This document shows positions 1 through 10,337 of a DNA stretch of 64,000 nucleotides, in pieces. Every line of letters starts with the position of its first letter. The first letter of the stretch is position 1. Under the pieces are notes generated by a model, which made no database searches, was not told the origin of the DNA, and worked only from the letters and a program-made list of their open reading frames with translations. The position numbers and the translations under genes are program-made. The stretch is from Postechiella marina (GTDB taxonomy: Bacteria; Bacteroidota; Bacteroidia; Flavobacteriales; Flavobacteriaceae), in the NCBI RefSeq assembly GCF_039538365.1, contig NZ_BAABCA010000001.1, positions 558,001 through 622,000 of the forward strand. Direction: 5' to 3'.

Positions 1-959
1 TTATAGCTACTGCCTTGAATGGCATAATATTCTCCTGCATTTATTGTTGCAATAGCGGTTGCACTGCCATTTATAAATATAGAAGTATTATCTGTATGAG
101 CTACAATTAAGACGTTCTCCCAGTCGTTATTACCTACGCCTTTTACAAAAATATATTCTTTTCCAATTTTTGATAAACCAGCAATTTGATCTATACCATA
201 GTCCCTACCGCTACCTGTGCCAAAACTACCATTTGCAGAACCACAGTTAACTACTATATTTTTAGTAGATGTAACAAGTGCACCTATTAATCCATCTCTG
301 TTGGTTGTGGTTTGCTCGAAACTATTTGTGGCAATTGTGTAACTATCTCCTTTGTTTAAAGTAATGGTAATTGGAGTTGTACCAGAATAGTTTTTTATAA
401 CTAAGCCTGTAGGTAAATTACTAAATGTAACTTCGGTATCGTCTTCTGTTGCCATTACAGACACAAAGCTTAAATAATTGTCTTGCGGGTTTGCATTTGT
501 GTATGTGCCTATTCTAAAAGTAGTATCTAATGCAGAAACACCTTTGCTTACAAGCGCGCCAGCTTGTGCTCCTCCAGCTTCCATTCTTATAGATACATAA
601 ACAACATCATCTGCTTCTATAATATAGCCTTGGTTGCTAACAACTCTACTTGATGCTGTTGATGCTATAAATAACTGCCCATTGCCATTGCCTATATAGA
701 CTTCGCGTGGATTGAGGTTGGATACCACACCTGTAATATAACTTGCTGCAGGCTGGCCAACTGGAATTATAGTATACGATACATCTTTGTTACTTGGTGT
801 AGATAGGTATATGTATTGATTTTCGGGGTTGGCGTTACCAAAGGCCGAGCTTGTTAATGGTGGTATATAATGTGTTTTACTTAGTTGCGAGAAGCCTTTA
901 AATCCTAAAATTAAAAAAAGTAATATTAAGAGGTGGTTTTTATAGTAGTTGGTAAGCAT
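1..959 (-). CDS. Secreted surface protein, IgGFc-binding-like N-terminal region (3' end beyond window)
   Basis: Only the first 319 or so codons are visible; the frame is open to the window edge, so the stop is missing. It starts at the ATG at 957-959 and opens with a signal peptide (KNHLLILLFLILGF, then FSQ near residue 25). The rest looks beta-rich. Roughly residues 175-315 hold motifs such as EDDTEVTF, NKGDSYTI, GALVTSTKNIVVNCGS and GRDYGIDQI, which resemble the IgGFc-binding domain of large bacterial surface proteins; this match is by eye. In Flavobacteriaceae such proteins often end in a T9SS type B sorting domain, which would lie outside the window. It is the last of three minus-strand secreted-protein genes and probably acts at the cell surface. 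Function beyond that is unknown. Confidence 0.7.
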   Translation of the reverse strand, partial: MLTNYYKNHLLILLFLILGFKGFSQLSKTHYIPPLTSSAFGNANPENQYIYLSTPSNKDVSYTIIPVGQPAASYITGVVSNLNPREVYIGNGNGQLFIASTASSRVVSNQGYIIEADDVVYVSIRMEAGGAQAGALVSKGVSALDTTFRIGTYTNANPQDNYLSFVSVMATEDDTEVTFSNLPTGLVIKNYSGTTPITITLNKGDSYTIATNSFEQTTTNRDGLIGALVTSTKNIVVNCGSANGSFGTGSGRDYGIDQIAGLSKIGKEYIFVKGVGNNDWENVLIVAHTDNTSIFINGSATAIATINAGEYYAIQGSSY

Positions 960-1106
960 TTAAAACTTAAATAATGTTGGTTATTATACAATTAAAATTG
1001 TGCCAATAACTAATTTAGCACATTTAATTATATTTGACCGCTAAAATTATAAAAGGTTTAATTATTTAAGATAAAAGGAGCGAAATTGCTGATTATTAGT
1101 TCTGTT

Positions 1107-4100
1107 TTATCGTTTTAATGCAAAATGACCTTTAATGTTAAAAGTCTCTCCATCTTGAATTACATCTGCAGAAAACCAATAATCGTCTGAAGGCATATTG
1201 GCTCCATTAAAAGTACCATCCCAACCTAAAGCAGTATGTGGTAAACTTTTTAATAATTTACCATGTCTATTAAAAATATTAACAACAGTACCTGGTAATT
1301 GCTCTATGCCAATAATATGCCAAGTATCGAAATCTCCATCGTTATTTGGTGTTACAAATTTAGGAACATCAAAAACGGTTACAACTCTCGATATATCCAT
1401 ACACCCGTTTAAATCTCTAACTGTAACCGTGTGCATACCAAAAGTAACGTTCTCGAATATATTAGATTCTTGGTGTTCGCCATCATCTAAAATATAAACA
1501 TAATCTCCAGCGCCACTAACATCTACAGTAATGCTATTTGGGTCTGTAAAATCTACCGTTGTTGTAAAGTTAATATTTGCTACTTCAGATTCTATTAAGG
1601 TAAAGTTTTTAGTAAACGAACAGCCTGTAGTTTTAGTAACACGTACCCAGTGATCTCCTAAATCTGGAACATCAAACTCTACTTCGGCAGTAGTTTGACC
1701 ATTATCCCAAAGGTATGTATCGCTAATATCTCCTGTATTAGCACTTATTGTCATTGGTAAGTCGTTTATACATAATGGCTCTATATCATCAATAGGTATT
1801 ACAGGTAAGGGGTTTACTGTTAAAGTGAATTGTGTAACATCGTAGCAGCCTGTATTTGTGTTTACTATGCGTGCATAAATAACTTCTCCGTCTGTTGCGC
1901 TATGCAAATTATTTAAGCGATTGGTATTATTTTGTGCATTAGCTATATCGCTATTGTAATAATATACAGCATGTATTGCAGCGTTTTGACTTCCTATTAT
2001 GTTATTGTCGTTTTGAGATAAATCAAACTCGAAAAAACCATCAAAATCATCATCACATTCAACTATATCTGGAGGCGTGTTAGCAATAGGGTTTTCGTTT
2101 ATTTGAAGTATAAAAGAGCTTGTTATTAAGCAGCCTGTAATTGGGTTTTCAATTCTGACATAAAAAGTATGGTTACTTGCTGTGTAATTAAATGTCGTTT
2201 GAGTTATTGGATTAGTATTATTTGTAGCATCGTTTTGACTGCTGTAATATGAAATGTTTACAGCGCTAGGGGTGTTAACAATTAAGTTGTTTACTTGTAA
2301 TAAATCATAAGTATCTGTGTCGTTATCACAAATTTCTATGGTTCCAATAGGATTGATTGTAGGTGGCGGATTTACAATTAATTCTAGAGGAATAACCGTA
2401 AAACATGTTGTAGCTGTATTGGTTACTTTTATAAACACTGTTTTAGTGCTAGAAATATATGCGGTAGGGTTTGTTATACTTAAGTTATTATCGTTTGTGT
2501 TTATTTCGTTTTCAAAGTAATGTACTTCTACACCAGTTTGAATTCTATCATAATTATCGTAAACAGCATTTTCTAAATTAAAAGTAGTTTGTCCATCATA
2601 ATCTGTATCACAAAGAATTAAAGGTTCTGCATCTGATAAATTTGGAGATGCAATAACATTTATACCAAAACCTTCAATTACTACACATTGCGAGCTATTG
2701 CTTTCTATTCTTGCATAAAGTTGTTGTGGGTTAACTGTGTTGTTAAACAGAAGTGGTTGTGGGTTATTGTTTTCTTCGGCATCTGTTAAATTTAAATGAA
2801 ATGTAACGGTGTTATTCTGTGTTCCGTTTTGGTTTATTTCTGTAATCTTTTCATTTAAATCGAAGGTTCCTAGTTCATCGTTACTAGAATCATCACACTC
2901 TAAAAATGGGGTAGGAGCTGTGTAAACAGGGTTTGCACCAACTTCTATTGTAAACGAAGTGTCTTCAAAACAATTTGAGTCTGTAATGTTTTGAACTCTA
3001 ATATAGATTTCTTGCGGACTAGAAATATTGGTATATGATGTGTTTTTATCGATTAGTACAGTTCTAGAACTATCTTCAAAATAAAGCACCTCTTTACCAG
3101 CTTGTCCATTTAAGATATCGGCATCTTTATCAGAGAATAAAAAATCTGCTCTGTTGTCTCCATCATCTTCACAGGATTGAAAATTACTTATCGTGCCAAT
3201 TATAGGTAAAGTATTAACATAAATATCTAAAGTAGCTATATCGTAACAACCAGAAGTATTGTTTTCTACTCTAACATATACGGTTTGAGTATTGGCCGTA
3301 TAATTTACCCTGTCGGTTAAAGAAATAGGATTTGTATTTGTATTGGCATTATCGCTATCTGTAAAAAAATCGATTGACAAGCCAGATGTGCTCGGTACAA
3401 TTTCTGATATTTTATCTTCTAAATTAATAAGGTATAAACCATCATCGTCATCATCACATATTAAAAAAGGCGATGGTTCTGTAATTGTTGGAGCTGGTAC
3501 TATTTCTATTTCAAAAGAATTTATTGTGGTACATCCTGTGTCTTCGTTTTCAATTCTGGTATAAATGGTTTCAATAGTGTTTGTGTTTTCGTAAAACAGA
3601 GGTAATTGGTTGGTATTAAATTCGGCATCATCTTCGGTTGGATAGTAGCGTACAACAAAATCTGTGTTTCCTCCGGTAATTAATTCGTCGAATGTTGCTA
3701 ACTCTATACTTATAATTCCGTCGTCGTCGTCGTCACAATACTCTGTAGGCTCTATGGCATTAAAAACTAAAACAGGGTTTACTACTAAGTTTATTTCTTC
3801 TACTTCAGAACAAATACCATTGCCTATGCGTATGTATAATGTTGTTGGGTTTGAGGCAGGATATGGTGTTCCTTTAGCTAAAGCGTTGTTACTGTTATTT
3901 AAATCGTCTTCTGTTTCGTAAAAGTCTACAACAATATTATCTAAGTCGTTAGCAATTTGAGTTTCTATAACCGCAAGGTTAAAAACAACGATACCATCAT
4001 TAGTCTCGTCATCACACAAAGCGAAATCTCCTGTGTCTGTTCCAGTAATTAATAAGTTTGTATGAATTTCTAGAAATGTAATAGTTGCACAGCCCGTATT

Positions 4101-5963
4101 GTCATCTTCAATTCTAACAAAAATAATTTGCACATCTGGCGTTATATTTTGATAATCTGTTTCGTTAGCAATTGGGTTTTCGTCATTATTGGCATCATCA
4201 AAACTATCGTGAAATGTTATGGTTACAGGATCTGTTAATCCGTTTAAAATGTTAGGAATAGCCTCGGTTAAATTAAAATTTGCAGTGCCATCATGGTCGC
4301 TATCGCATGCATCTAAGTATTCTGTTTCTCTGTTAACTATAGGGCTTGTTGTAACCTCTATAGTTAAGGTAGATGTGTTAAAACATCCTGTTTGAGTATT
4401 TACAACTCTAATATGAAGCTCTTCTGTAGGGTTTGTATTTGTGTAAGATGTTGGGTCTGGAATGGGGTTGTCTCCAGTAGTTGCGTCTAGGGAGTTATAA
4501 TGATAAGATACAAGGTAGTCTGCTATTCCTCCAGTTATTTCATCGTTTTTTTGAGTTAAATCTATACTAGTTTGTTGGTCAGGAAGTGTGTCTGAATCAC
4601 ATTCAGATAAATTAGTTGGATCTGTAATATTCGGAATTATATTTACCACTAAATTGAAACTTGTATATGCAAAGCATCCAGAATCTAAATCTTCTACACG
4701 GACGAATACCGATTGCGGATTTTGTGTGTTTGATATAGGTGCGGTTATTTCTCCTGTATTATTTCTTGCTTCTGTATCTGAATTATGATAAGATAACGCG
4801 TAATTTGTAAATGGAATTACGCCTGCCAATTCGGTGTCTTTTGTAGTAAGGTCAAAGGTTTCTGTTTGGTCTCCACTTAAATCATCGCATTGCACATAAT
4901 CGCTAATAGCAGTTATGTTTTCTTCGCTACTAAGCGTAACAATAATTTCGTCTTCTTCTATACAATTTGAACTGTTATTTAATTGATTAGTTATTTCTAC
5001 TCGATACGTTCCTGTTTGAGAGACATCAATTGTAGGGTTTGTTTCTCCACTTATTGGCGTAGTAGAGTTGTTAAAAAACCACTGGTAAGTAGATGTTGGG
5101 TTATTTATGTTAGCGTCTAGAGTAACCGAAGTAGCACAGGTTGTAATGTCTTCTCCTAAGTCTAAAATTTTAAAACTATCACCTTCAATAAAAACAGCAG
5201 AGTCCCATGTTCTATCTCCTTGATCTGCAATTACTAATTTAATATGGTATTGTACATATGGTGTAATAGGCGCAGAGGCTGTTAAAACGGTTGTTCTTCC
5301 GTTGTAGTTAGTGTCTCCAACATTATAACCATCAAAATATTGATCGTTAGCAGCATCACAAACACCAACAACCTCTTCGTGAATGGTACCAATGTTTACA
5401 GGAGTAGTTGTTCCTGGAATTAAAGCTATGTTTTGATAAGGCGCAGGGCTTCCAGTTTCTTTTATAAGGAAAGCAAACCCGTCTGCAACTTGGCAAGGAA
5501 ATACACCTGAGTATTCTTCGGATGCAAATAAATAATTAAAGCTAACTTGATTTGAGATAGAAATAAAATCAAACTCTATAGATGTTGCATTTAATGTGTT
5601 AGTTATGCCTAGAGCATTTTCTAAATCAGCATCTGCTCCCCAACTAGCAGAACCTTCACTTAATACATTGTTGTTTTGTGTGTTACCTCCAGACTCTGCA
5701 TTACCTGTAGATAGCATAATTCCGTTTTGAAAAGGGAAATTAGAGCCTGCTCTTTCAAATTCTGCATAACTTGAAAATCCGCTAGCGGTTCCATTAATAG
5801 TAGATGTTACATTGGATATTTCTACACAACCTTCAACTAAATTATCTTCAATAAGTTGCTGTATAGTAACGTTATCGTTTATGTTTATTTGCTGAGAAAA
5901 AGCTAATTGCGAGTAGCAAATTAATGCAAGTAATAGTAAATATAAATGTAGGTGTTTTTTCAC
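1107..5963 (-). CDS. T9SS type B sorting-domain surface protein with choice-of-anchor L domain and 11 Asp-rich repeats
   Basis: A 1618-residue secreted protein. Residues 1-23 are a signal peptide ending AFSQ. Residues about 26-270 match the choice-of-anchor L type (GIMLSTGNA, FNYLFASEEYSGVFPC, VADGFAFLI, SAVFIEGDSF). An Ig/PKD-like segment follows, then 11 repeats of about 90 residues between about 350 and 1370. Each begins with a Cys-Asp cluster such as CDDDDDG, then a YxRxEN-type strand and a TGC motif. A second Ig/PKD-like segment precedes the C-terminal type B (gliding-motility-associated) sorting domain at about 1530-1618 (FVTPNNDGDFDTW, NRHGKL, GWDGTFNG, DDYWF). The start is GTG at 5961-5963, placed exactly before the signal peptide. 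By family knowledge it is exported by T9SS and displayed on the surface; an adhesin role is inference. Confidence 0.9.
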   Translation of the reverse strand: MKKHLHLYLLLLALICYSQLAFSQQININDNVTIQQLIEDNLVEGCVEISNVTSTINGTASGFSSYAEFERAGSNFPFQNGIMLSTGNAESGGNTQNNNVLSEGSASWGADADLENALGITNTLNATSIEFDFISISNQVSFNYLFASEEYSGVFPCQVADGFAFLIKETGSPAPYQNIALIPGTTTPVNIGTIHEEVVGVCDAANDQYFDGYNVGDTNYNGRTTVLTASAPITPYVQYHIKLVIADQGDRTWDSAVFIEGDSFKILDLGEDITTCATSVTLDANINNPTSTYQWFFNNSTTPISGETNPTIDVSQTGTYRVEITNQLNNSSNCIEEDEIIVTLSSEENITAISDYVQCDDLSGDQTETFDLTTKDTELAGVIPFTNYALSYHNSDTEARNNTGEITAPISNTQNPQSVFVRVEDLDSGCFAYTSFNLVVNIIPNITDPTNLSECDSDTLPDQQTSIDLTQKNDEITGGIADYLVSYHYNSLDATTGDNPIPDPTSYTNTNPTEELHIRVVNTQTGCFNTSTLTIEVTTSPIVNRETEYLDACDSDHDGTANFNLTEAIPNILNGLTDPVTITFHDSFDDANNDENPIANETDYQNITPDVQIIFVRIEDDNTGCATITFLEIHTNLLITGTDTGDFALCDDETNDGIVVFNLAVIETQIANDLDNIVVDFYETEDDLNNSNNALAKGTPYPASNPTTLYIRIGNGICSEVEEINLVVNPVLVFNAIEPTEYCDDDDDGIISIELATFDELITGGNTDFVVRYYPTEDDAEFNTNQLPLFYENTNTIETIYTRIENEDTGCTTINSFEIEIVPAPTITEPSPFLICDDDDDGLYLINLEDKISEIVPSTSGLSIDFFTDSDNANTNTNPISLTDRVNYTANTQTVYVRVENNTSGCYDIATLDIYVNTLPIIGTISNFQSCEDDGDNRADFLFSDKDADILNGQAGKEVLYFEDSSRTVLIDKNTSYTNISSPQEIYIRVQNITDSNCFEDTSFTIEVGANPVYTAPTPFLECDDSSNDELGTFDLNEKITEINQNGTQNNTVTFHLNLTDAEENNNPQPLLFNNTVNPQQLYARIESNSSQCVVIEGFGINVIASPNLSDAEPLILCDTDYDGQTTFNLENAVYDNYDRIQTGVEVHYFENEINTNDNNLSITNPTAYISSTKTVFIKVTNTATTCFTVIPLELIVNPPPTINPIGTIEICDNDTDTYDLLQVNNLIVNTPSAVNISYYSSQNDATNNTNPITQTTFNYTASNHTFYVRIENPITGCLITSSFILQINENPIANTPPDIVECDDDFDGFFEFDLSQNDNNIIGSQNAAIHAVYYYNSDIANAQNNTNRLNNLHSATDGEVIYARIVNTNTGCYDVTQFTLTVNPLPVIPIDDIEPLCINDLPMTISANTGDISDTYLWDNGQTTAEVEFDVPDLGDHWVRVTKTTGCSFTKNFTLIESEVANINFTTTVDFTDPNSITVDVSGAGDYVYILDDGEHQESNIFENVTFGMHTVTVRDLNGCMDISRVVTVFDVPKFVTPNNDGDFDTWHIIGIEQLPGTVVNIFNRHGKLLKSLPHTALGWDGTFNGANMPSDDYWFSADVIQDGETFNIKGHFALKR

Positions 5964-6078
5964 TTTGCTATATTTGGGTAAACAACAAATTTTTAATTCA
6001 TCGAAAGTAATGGATTTTTAGATGAAACGCAAAGAAAATCGGATAAAGTGCAATATTAAGCGTTTTACCTATCTATTG

Positions 6079-9000
6079 TCAGTATTTTAACGTAAAATGA
6101 TTTTTAAATATTCTGCCATCTTCCAAGGTAATAGAAAACCAATAATCGTCTGCAGGAAGTTTTTCTCCATTAAATAAACCATCCCATCCATTTCCTGTTG
6201 GGTTTAGTTGTTTTATTAATTTACCGTATCTGTTAAAAATAAGAATTTTAGATCCAGCTTGAAACATTGTAGAGGTTCCTTTAATTTGCCAATAGTCATT
6301 TACACCATCGTTATTTGGTGTAAAATATTTAGGAAATCCAATTACAGATACAGCAACATTTATAGTGCCACAATTATTTTTAGCATCTTTTACGTTAATG
6401 GTATAAATTCCAGGTAAAACGTTTTCAAAAAGGGTGTTACTTTGGTAATTTCTATAAATAGTTGTGTTCGTTTTATCGAATAATGCATACTCGTAAATAC
6501 CTGGCCCAGAAGCAAAAACCGTTACAGTATTATTATTAGAAGGATCTACTACTTTGTATTCTGGTATTTCGAAAGCTGCTATTCCTGATGCTTCAACTGT
6601 TATTGTTCTTTGTTTGGTACAGCCAGAATTATTTGTAACATCAACGGTGTATATACCTATTTCGTTAATTTGTGTTTGGTAAGTGGTGTCTCCGTTAGAC
6701 CATTTATAAGTGTAATCAGTTGGTGTGCCCTCAACAATATCTGCATTAATTGTAATAGTTTCTGGGTACTTGTTTAAGCAATAATAAGTTCGTGTTTCTG
6801 TATTAATTTTTGGTAATGGAGCCACAGTTAATAAGACTTCGCTTATGCCATAGCAAGCATTGTTGTTTTCTGCTCTGGCATAAATTATTTGACTGTAAGG
6901 CGTTGAGTTATTGTAATTTGACGCTAATGTATTTTGTTCTGTAAGTGCATCGTCGTAATTTTCGTAAAAAGTAATAGGGTAAGTAATGCTATTTAAAGAT
7001 TGCATTTCTAACGCTATATCATTTAAATTAAATGTATTAATACCGTCTTCAGAGTTTAATTCGTCGCAAGCAAGGGGTACATTATAATTGTTAATGTTAG
7101 TAGTAGATATTTGTAAAGTAAGTTGGGTTATACTTTTACAGTTAGTGTCTGTATTAATAATTTGTGCGTATAAAGTTTGCGGATTTTTTTCGTTTTTATA
7201 ATTTTCTGTATTTAATATTTCGTTTTGATCGCTTTTAGCATCACTTAAAGTTTTAAAATAATGCACAGCTCTGTTTGCTGTGTTATTGGTTAAAACAGTT
7301 TGCGCTTCGGTTAAATTAAAGCTTGTTATCTGGTCATTTATACCATCTTCGTCACATTGAAGTAAATTGGTGTTTGTAAACTCTGGCAACGAATTAATGG
7401 TTATTTCTATAGCATTAGAAACAGCGTAACATTCTTCGTTTAAAATGTTTTCTATTCTGGCATATATAGATGTATTGAAAGCTGTTTGATTTGTAAAATT
7501 GTAACTTAAAGCATTAGCTTTTATTACTGCATCGCTATTATTTTTATAATAAGTAATTACAAATTCAGTACTACTTTGACTACCTAAAATTTCATCATCA
7601 AAAAGATGAAGATCTATATCTGTTAATCCGTTTGATGTATTAGAGTCTGTTGGTGTTTTTGTATCGCAAATACTTATAGGCATCACATTATTGGCTATGG
7701 GAGTATTAAAAACTTGTATAGAAAAATTAATACTAGTATCAAAACAAGTTGGGTTTTCGTTAAGACCAACACGGGTATAAATTGTTTGCGGATTCTCTGT
7801 GTTTTCGAAATTCCCTAATATTTCATTACTATTTAAATCGGCATCACTTTGAGATGTAAAAAACTTGATATTGTAATGCGATGCGCTTTGCATACCTAAT
7901 CCTTCAATGACCTGATCGGTGAAATTAAAAATATGCTTAGAATCGTTATTAGTATCACAAATTAAAATATTATTTATAGGGTTTGCTACAGGAGGATCAA
8001 AATATTCTACTAAAACTTCGCCTTCTAATAAATCGCTACAATCTCCTGTTGTGCTTTGTATTAATACGCGATACAATCCAGGTTTAGATACTTCTAAATC
8101 GAAGTCAGACTCGGTAATAGGGGCATCATTAAAAAACCAGTTATATGTAGCGCCAGGAATGTTTTCTGCCTTTAGAGTAAATTTTTCTCCGTTACAAAGA
8201 GCTAAATAATTAGAGTTTGTTTCTTTTTTTGTAATATTAATTTTTTCTGAGAAGAAAGAAGAAATAAAAGGAGGTAAGCCTTGCGTAGACTCGCTACTTA
8301 ATCTAATAGCATTGTGTTGGTAGTTAGCTTCTAGTCCTCTTTTATTAGGTGTATTTATTACAGAAAGATAGGGTAACCCTACAGCGTAGGTAGAGTTCAT
8401 GGCTCTGTAAATTTTTCCGTTAGGGCCTAATTGTAGTGCGCCACGATACATTTGTCTATGCTCTAAAACAAATTCGCTGGCATTAATATTAGCAGCAGTA
8501 AGATCGTATTGTAATAAGGCGCTGTATTGACTAGCAGGATCTAGAAAAAAATCTATTGGCGGATTGTAATATGAAGAAACGTATAAAAACTCATTATTTT
8601 GAGAAAACTCTACTCCATATGGAGATTGTGGTTTATTAAATGTAGAAAACTGAATGTTTAAAGCTTGTTGGTTCGATACTACACCGGTATCTGGATTAAA
8701 ATCGTATAAATATAAACCATCGGTAGAGTTGGCACAGGCTAACTTTTTGCCATCTGGCGATAGCTTTAAATACCCTCTTTGGTCGTTTATAGAAATACTA
8801 GGAAAAGTAGATTTTACAGGTGTTGTAACTAGTCCTGTAGCTGCTACTTCGTATGCATAGAATGTATTAAAGTTATTAAATAGGCTGGTGCTTGTTAAAC
8901 CAGTTTCTGATGCAAAAGTAATAACCCATATAGATTTTGAAATGCAATCTTTTAAAACCGCACTAATTTTTTCAGAACTATCATTTAATAAATTTATGTT

Positions 9001-9465
9001 TTTAGATGCTGGTACAACATCTCCTAAACCTCCGTCTAATCTTAAATCTATAATGGTATAATTAAAACCTGAATCTATATCACCTTCAAAAGAAGAGGTG
9101 TCAACCGTAAATATATAATAAATATTAGGGTCTTCTGGTTTAGGAACTATTATAGCAGATTGCGAGCTAGATGGGTCTCCCCAAAGTCCGCTACCAGTAA
9201 AACTATTGGCATTTGGCATTGGTTGGTGTAGCTTGTTCCAAACCGTAATTCCATCTGTGTATAATAGTAAATTACCATCACTGTCAGAAATTGATGCACA
9301 GCCTTCTAGTGTATTTAATTTACCATTACTAAGGTTTGTTGTAGATCCATCAGAGTTAAACTGAATTCCAGAATTGGCACCAAAATACCAATTGTTGGCT
9401 TCTTTTTGTCCGTAAAAAGGAAGGACAAATAATAATAAGATAATAAGCGGGAGTATATTTTTCAT
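6079..9465 (-). CDS. T9SS type B sorting-domain surface protein with beta-propeller-like N-terminus
   Basis: An 1128-residue secreted protein, a paralogue of the next gene downstream in its C-terminal half. A signal peptide covers residues 1-20 (LLLFVLPFYGQ). Residues about 21-400 look like a propeller (NWYFGANSGIQF, LLLYTDGITVWN, YLKLSPDGKKLA, PNGKIYRA), an N-terminus common in flavobacterial gliding-associated proteins. A PKD/Ig-like segment (about 425-490) is followed by four Asp-rich repeats (CDTNND, CDTKTP, CDEDGIND, CDELNSEDG), another PKD-like segment with YKWSNGDTTY, and a type B sorting domain at about 1040-1128 (YFTPNNDGVNDYW, NRYGKL, GWDGLFNG, DDYWFS). A TAnnTTTG element at 9484-9491 suggests its own promoter. 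T9SS export is well supported; the ligand or role is unknown. Confidence 0.9.
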   Translation of the reverse strand: MKNILPLIILLLFVLPFYGQKEANNWYFGANSGIQFNSDGSTTNLSNGKLNTLEGCASISDSDGNLLLYTDGITVWNKLHQPMPNANSFTGSGLWGDPSSSQSAIIVPKPEDPNIYYIFTVDTSSFEGDIDSGFNYTIIDLRLDGGLGDVVPASKNINLLNDSSEKISAVLKDCISKSIWVITFASETGLTSTSLFNNFNTFYAYEVAATGLVTTPVKSTFPSISINDQRGYLKLSPDGKKLACANSTDGLYLYDFNPDTGVVSNQQALNIQFSTFNKPQSPYGVEFSQNNEFLYVSSYYNPPIDFFLDPASQYSALLQYDLTAANINASEFVLEHRQMYRGALQLGPNGKIYRAMNSTYAVGLPYLSVINTPNKRGLEANYQHNAIRLSSESTQGLPPFISSFFSEKINITKKETNSNYLALCNGEKFTLKAENIPGATYNWFFNDAPITESDFDLEVSKPGLYRVLIQSTTGDCSDLLEGEVLVEYFDPPVANPINNILICDTNNDSKHIFNFTDQVIEGLGMQSASHYNIKFFTSQSDADLNSNEILGNFENTENPQTIYTRVGLNENPTCFDTSINFSIQVFNTPIANNVMPISICDTKTPTDSNTSNGLTDIDLHLFDDEILGSQSSTEFVITYYKNNSDAVIKANALSYNFTNQTAFNTSIYARIENILNEECYAVSNAIEITINSLPEFTNTNLLQCDEDGINDQITSFNLTEAQTVLTNNTANRAVHYFKTLSDAKSDQNEILNTENYKNEKNPQTLYAQIINTDTNCKSITQLTLQISTTNINNYNVPLACDELNSEDGINTFNLNDIALEMQSLNSITYPITFYENYDDALTEQNTLASNYNNSTPYSQIIYARAENNNACYGISEVLLTVAPLPKINTETRTYYCLNKYPETITINADIVEGTPTDYTYKWSNGDTTYQTQINEIGIYTVDVTNNSGCTKQRTITVEASGIAAFEIPEYKVVDPSNNNTVTVFASGPGIYEYALFDKTNTTIYRNYQSNTLFENVLPGIYTINVKDAKNNCGTINVAVSVIGFPKYFTPNNDGVNDYWQIKGTSTMFQAGSKILIFNRYGKLIKQLNPTGNGWDGLFNGEKLPADDYWFSITLEDGRIFKNHFTLKY

Positions 9466-9483
9466 CTATTGTAGCAAAGCTAT

Positions 9484-9491
9484 CAAAGATA
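9484..9491 (-). promoter_or_regulatory. Bacteroidota-type -7 element (TATCTTTG) for the T9SS gene starting at 9465
   Basis: On the minus strand the bases read TATCTTTG, matching the TAnnTTTG -7 consensus of Bacteroidota. A start about 7 bases downstream would leave a leader of only 10-15 bases before the ATG at 9463-9465. It lies just past the stop side of the ABC permease gene. Inferred from sequence only. Confidence 0.45.
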
Positions 9492-9493
9492 AT

Positions 9494-10318
9494 TTATAAA
9501 TCCCGTTTTTTTAACAGTTTGTAAGATAAAAAGACGAATATAACGGTCCAAGACAATGTAATAGCAATTTCGTACCAATGTACTGCGTAATCGTAAGATA
9601 AATCTATTTTATTAGGAAACTTAGTCATAGCTATACGTTGAAAGGGCTGTTCTATTAAGTTGTACATAGATTGTATGGGGAAGAAGTTTTGAATACTACT
9701 AGCAATTTTAGCATTAAATTGCCATGTAATTAACCCAAATAAAATCCACTCAACAATAAACAGTATAAATATAAAAGCAAGAGCAAAGGCCGATTTTTTT
9801 ACAAGCATTCCAAAAAACAAACACATACTAAAAAAGGTTATTAATTTAATGCAATAAGCTAATAAAAATTCGGTTTGCGAAAAAACAATAGATGCTTCTG
9901 TATAGCTAGAATAATACATGCCTATACAAAATGTAATAAAGCTAATTAATACTGTAGAAACCAATGAGAAGAATACTATGGTGTAAAATTTAGAAAGTAT
10001 AAATTCCTTTTTGCTTAACCCATCTATTAAATTTTGTTTTAGTGTTTTGTTGCTGTATTCGTTTCCTATCATGCTTACAACAACTATGGCAAAAAAGAAT
10101 TTAAATTGTGAAGCAAAAAAAGTGGTTAAATGCCAAACAATAGGAAAGTTAAATATGCCTAACTCGCCTAATTCTAGTGTGAAAAAGCCAAAAACATTAA
10201 TTTTTAAAGAAGACAATAATATTACAAAAAAGGGTAAAATAAAAGATGTAAATATTAGTATTTTGCTGGTTCTATTTAGTAAAAGTTTCTGTAATTCTAA
10301 ATTTAGTAATCGTAGCAT
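9494..10318 (-). CDS. ABC-2 type transporter permease
   Basis: A 274-residue integral membrane protein with about six hydrophobic segments (for example ILIFTSFILPFFVILLSS near residue 20 and a last one near 250-265, ending in KKRDL). The pattern matches ABC-2 permeases of the NatB/GldF/YhaP sort: a first helix, a long extracytoplasmic or amphipathic stretch, then a cluster of helices. It sits 19 bases downstream of the ATP-binding subunit gene on the same strand, so the two likely form one exporter. Substrate cannot be read from the sequence. GldF was considered, but only the two-gene ABC-2 arrangement is visible and no GldG follows. Confidence 0.85.
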   Translation of the reverse strand: MLRLLNLELQKLLLNRTSKILIFTSFILPFFVILLSSLKINVFGFFTLELGELGIFNFPIVWHLTTFFASQFKFFFAIVVVSMIGNEYSNKTLKQNLIDGLSKKEFILSKFYTIVFFSLVSTVLISFITFCIGMYYSSYTEASIVFSQTEFLLAYCIKLITFFSMCLFFGMLVKKSAFALAFIFILFIVEWILFGLITWQFNAKIASSIQNFFPIQSMYNLIEQPFQRIAMTKFPNKIDLSYDYAVHWYEIAITLSWTVIFVFLSYKLLKKRDL

Positions 10319-10337
10319 TTTATATGTTTTGGTTGAG

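Noticed and set aside
1107..9465. CRISPR-like or simple tandem repeats in the large secreted-protein genes
   Set aside because: The repeats are about 270 bases, diverged and in frame; they are protein-domain repeats, with no short identical repeats or spacers.
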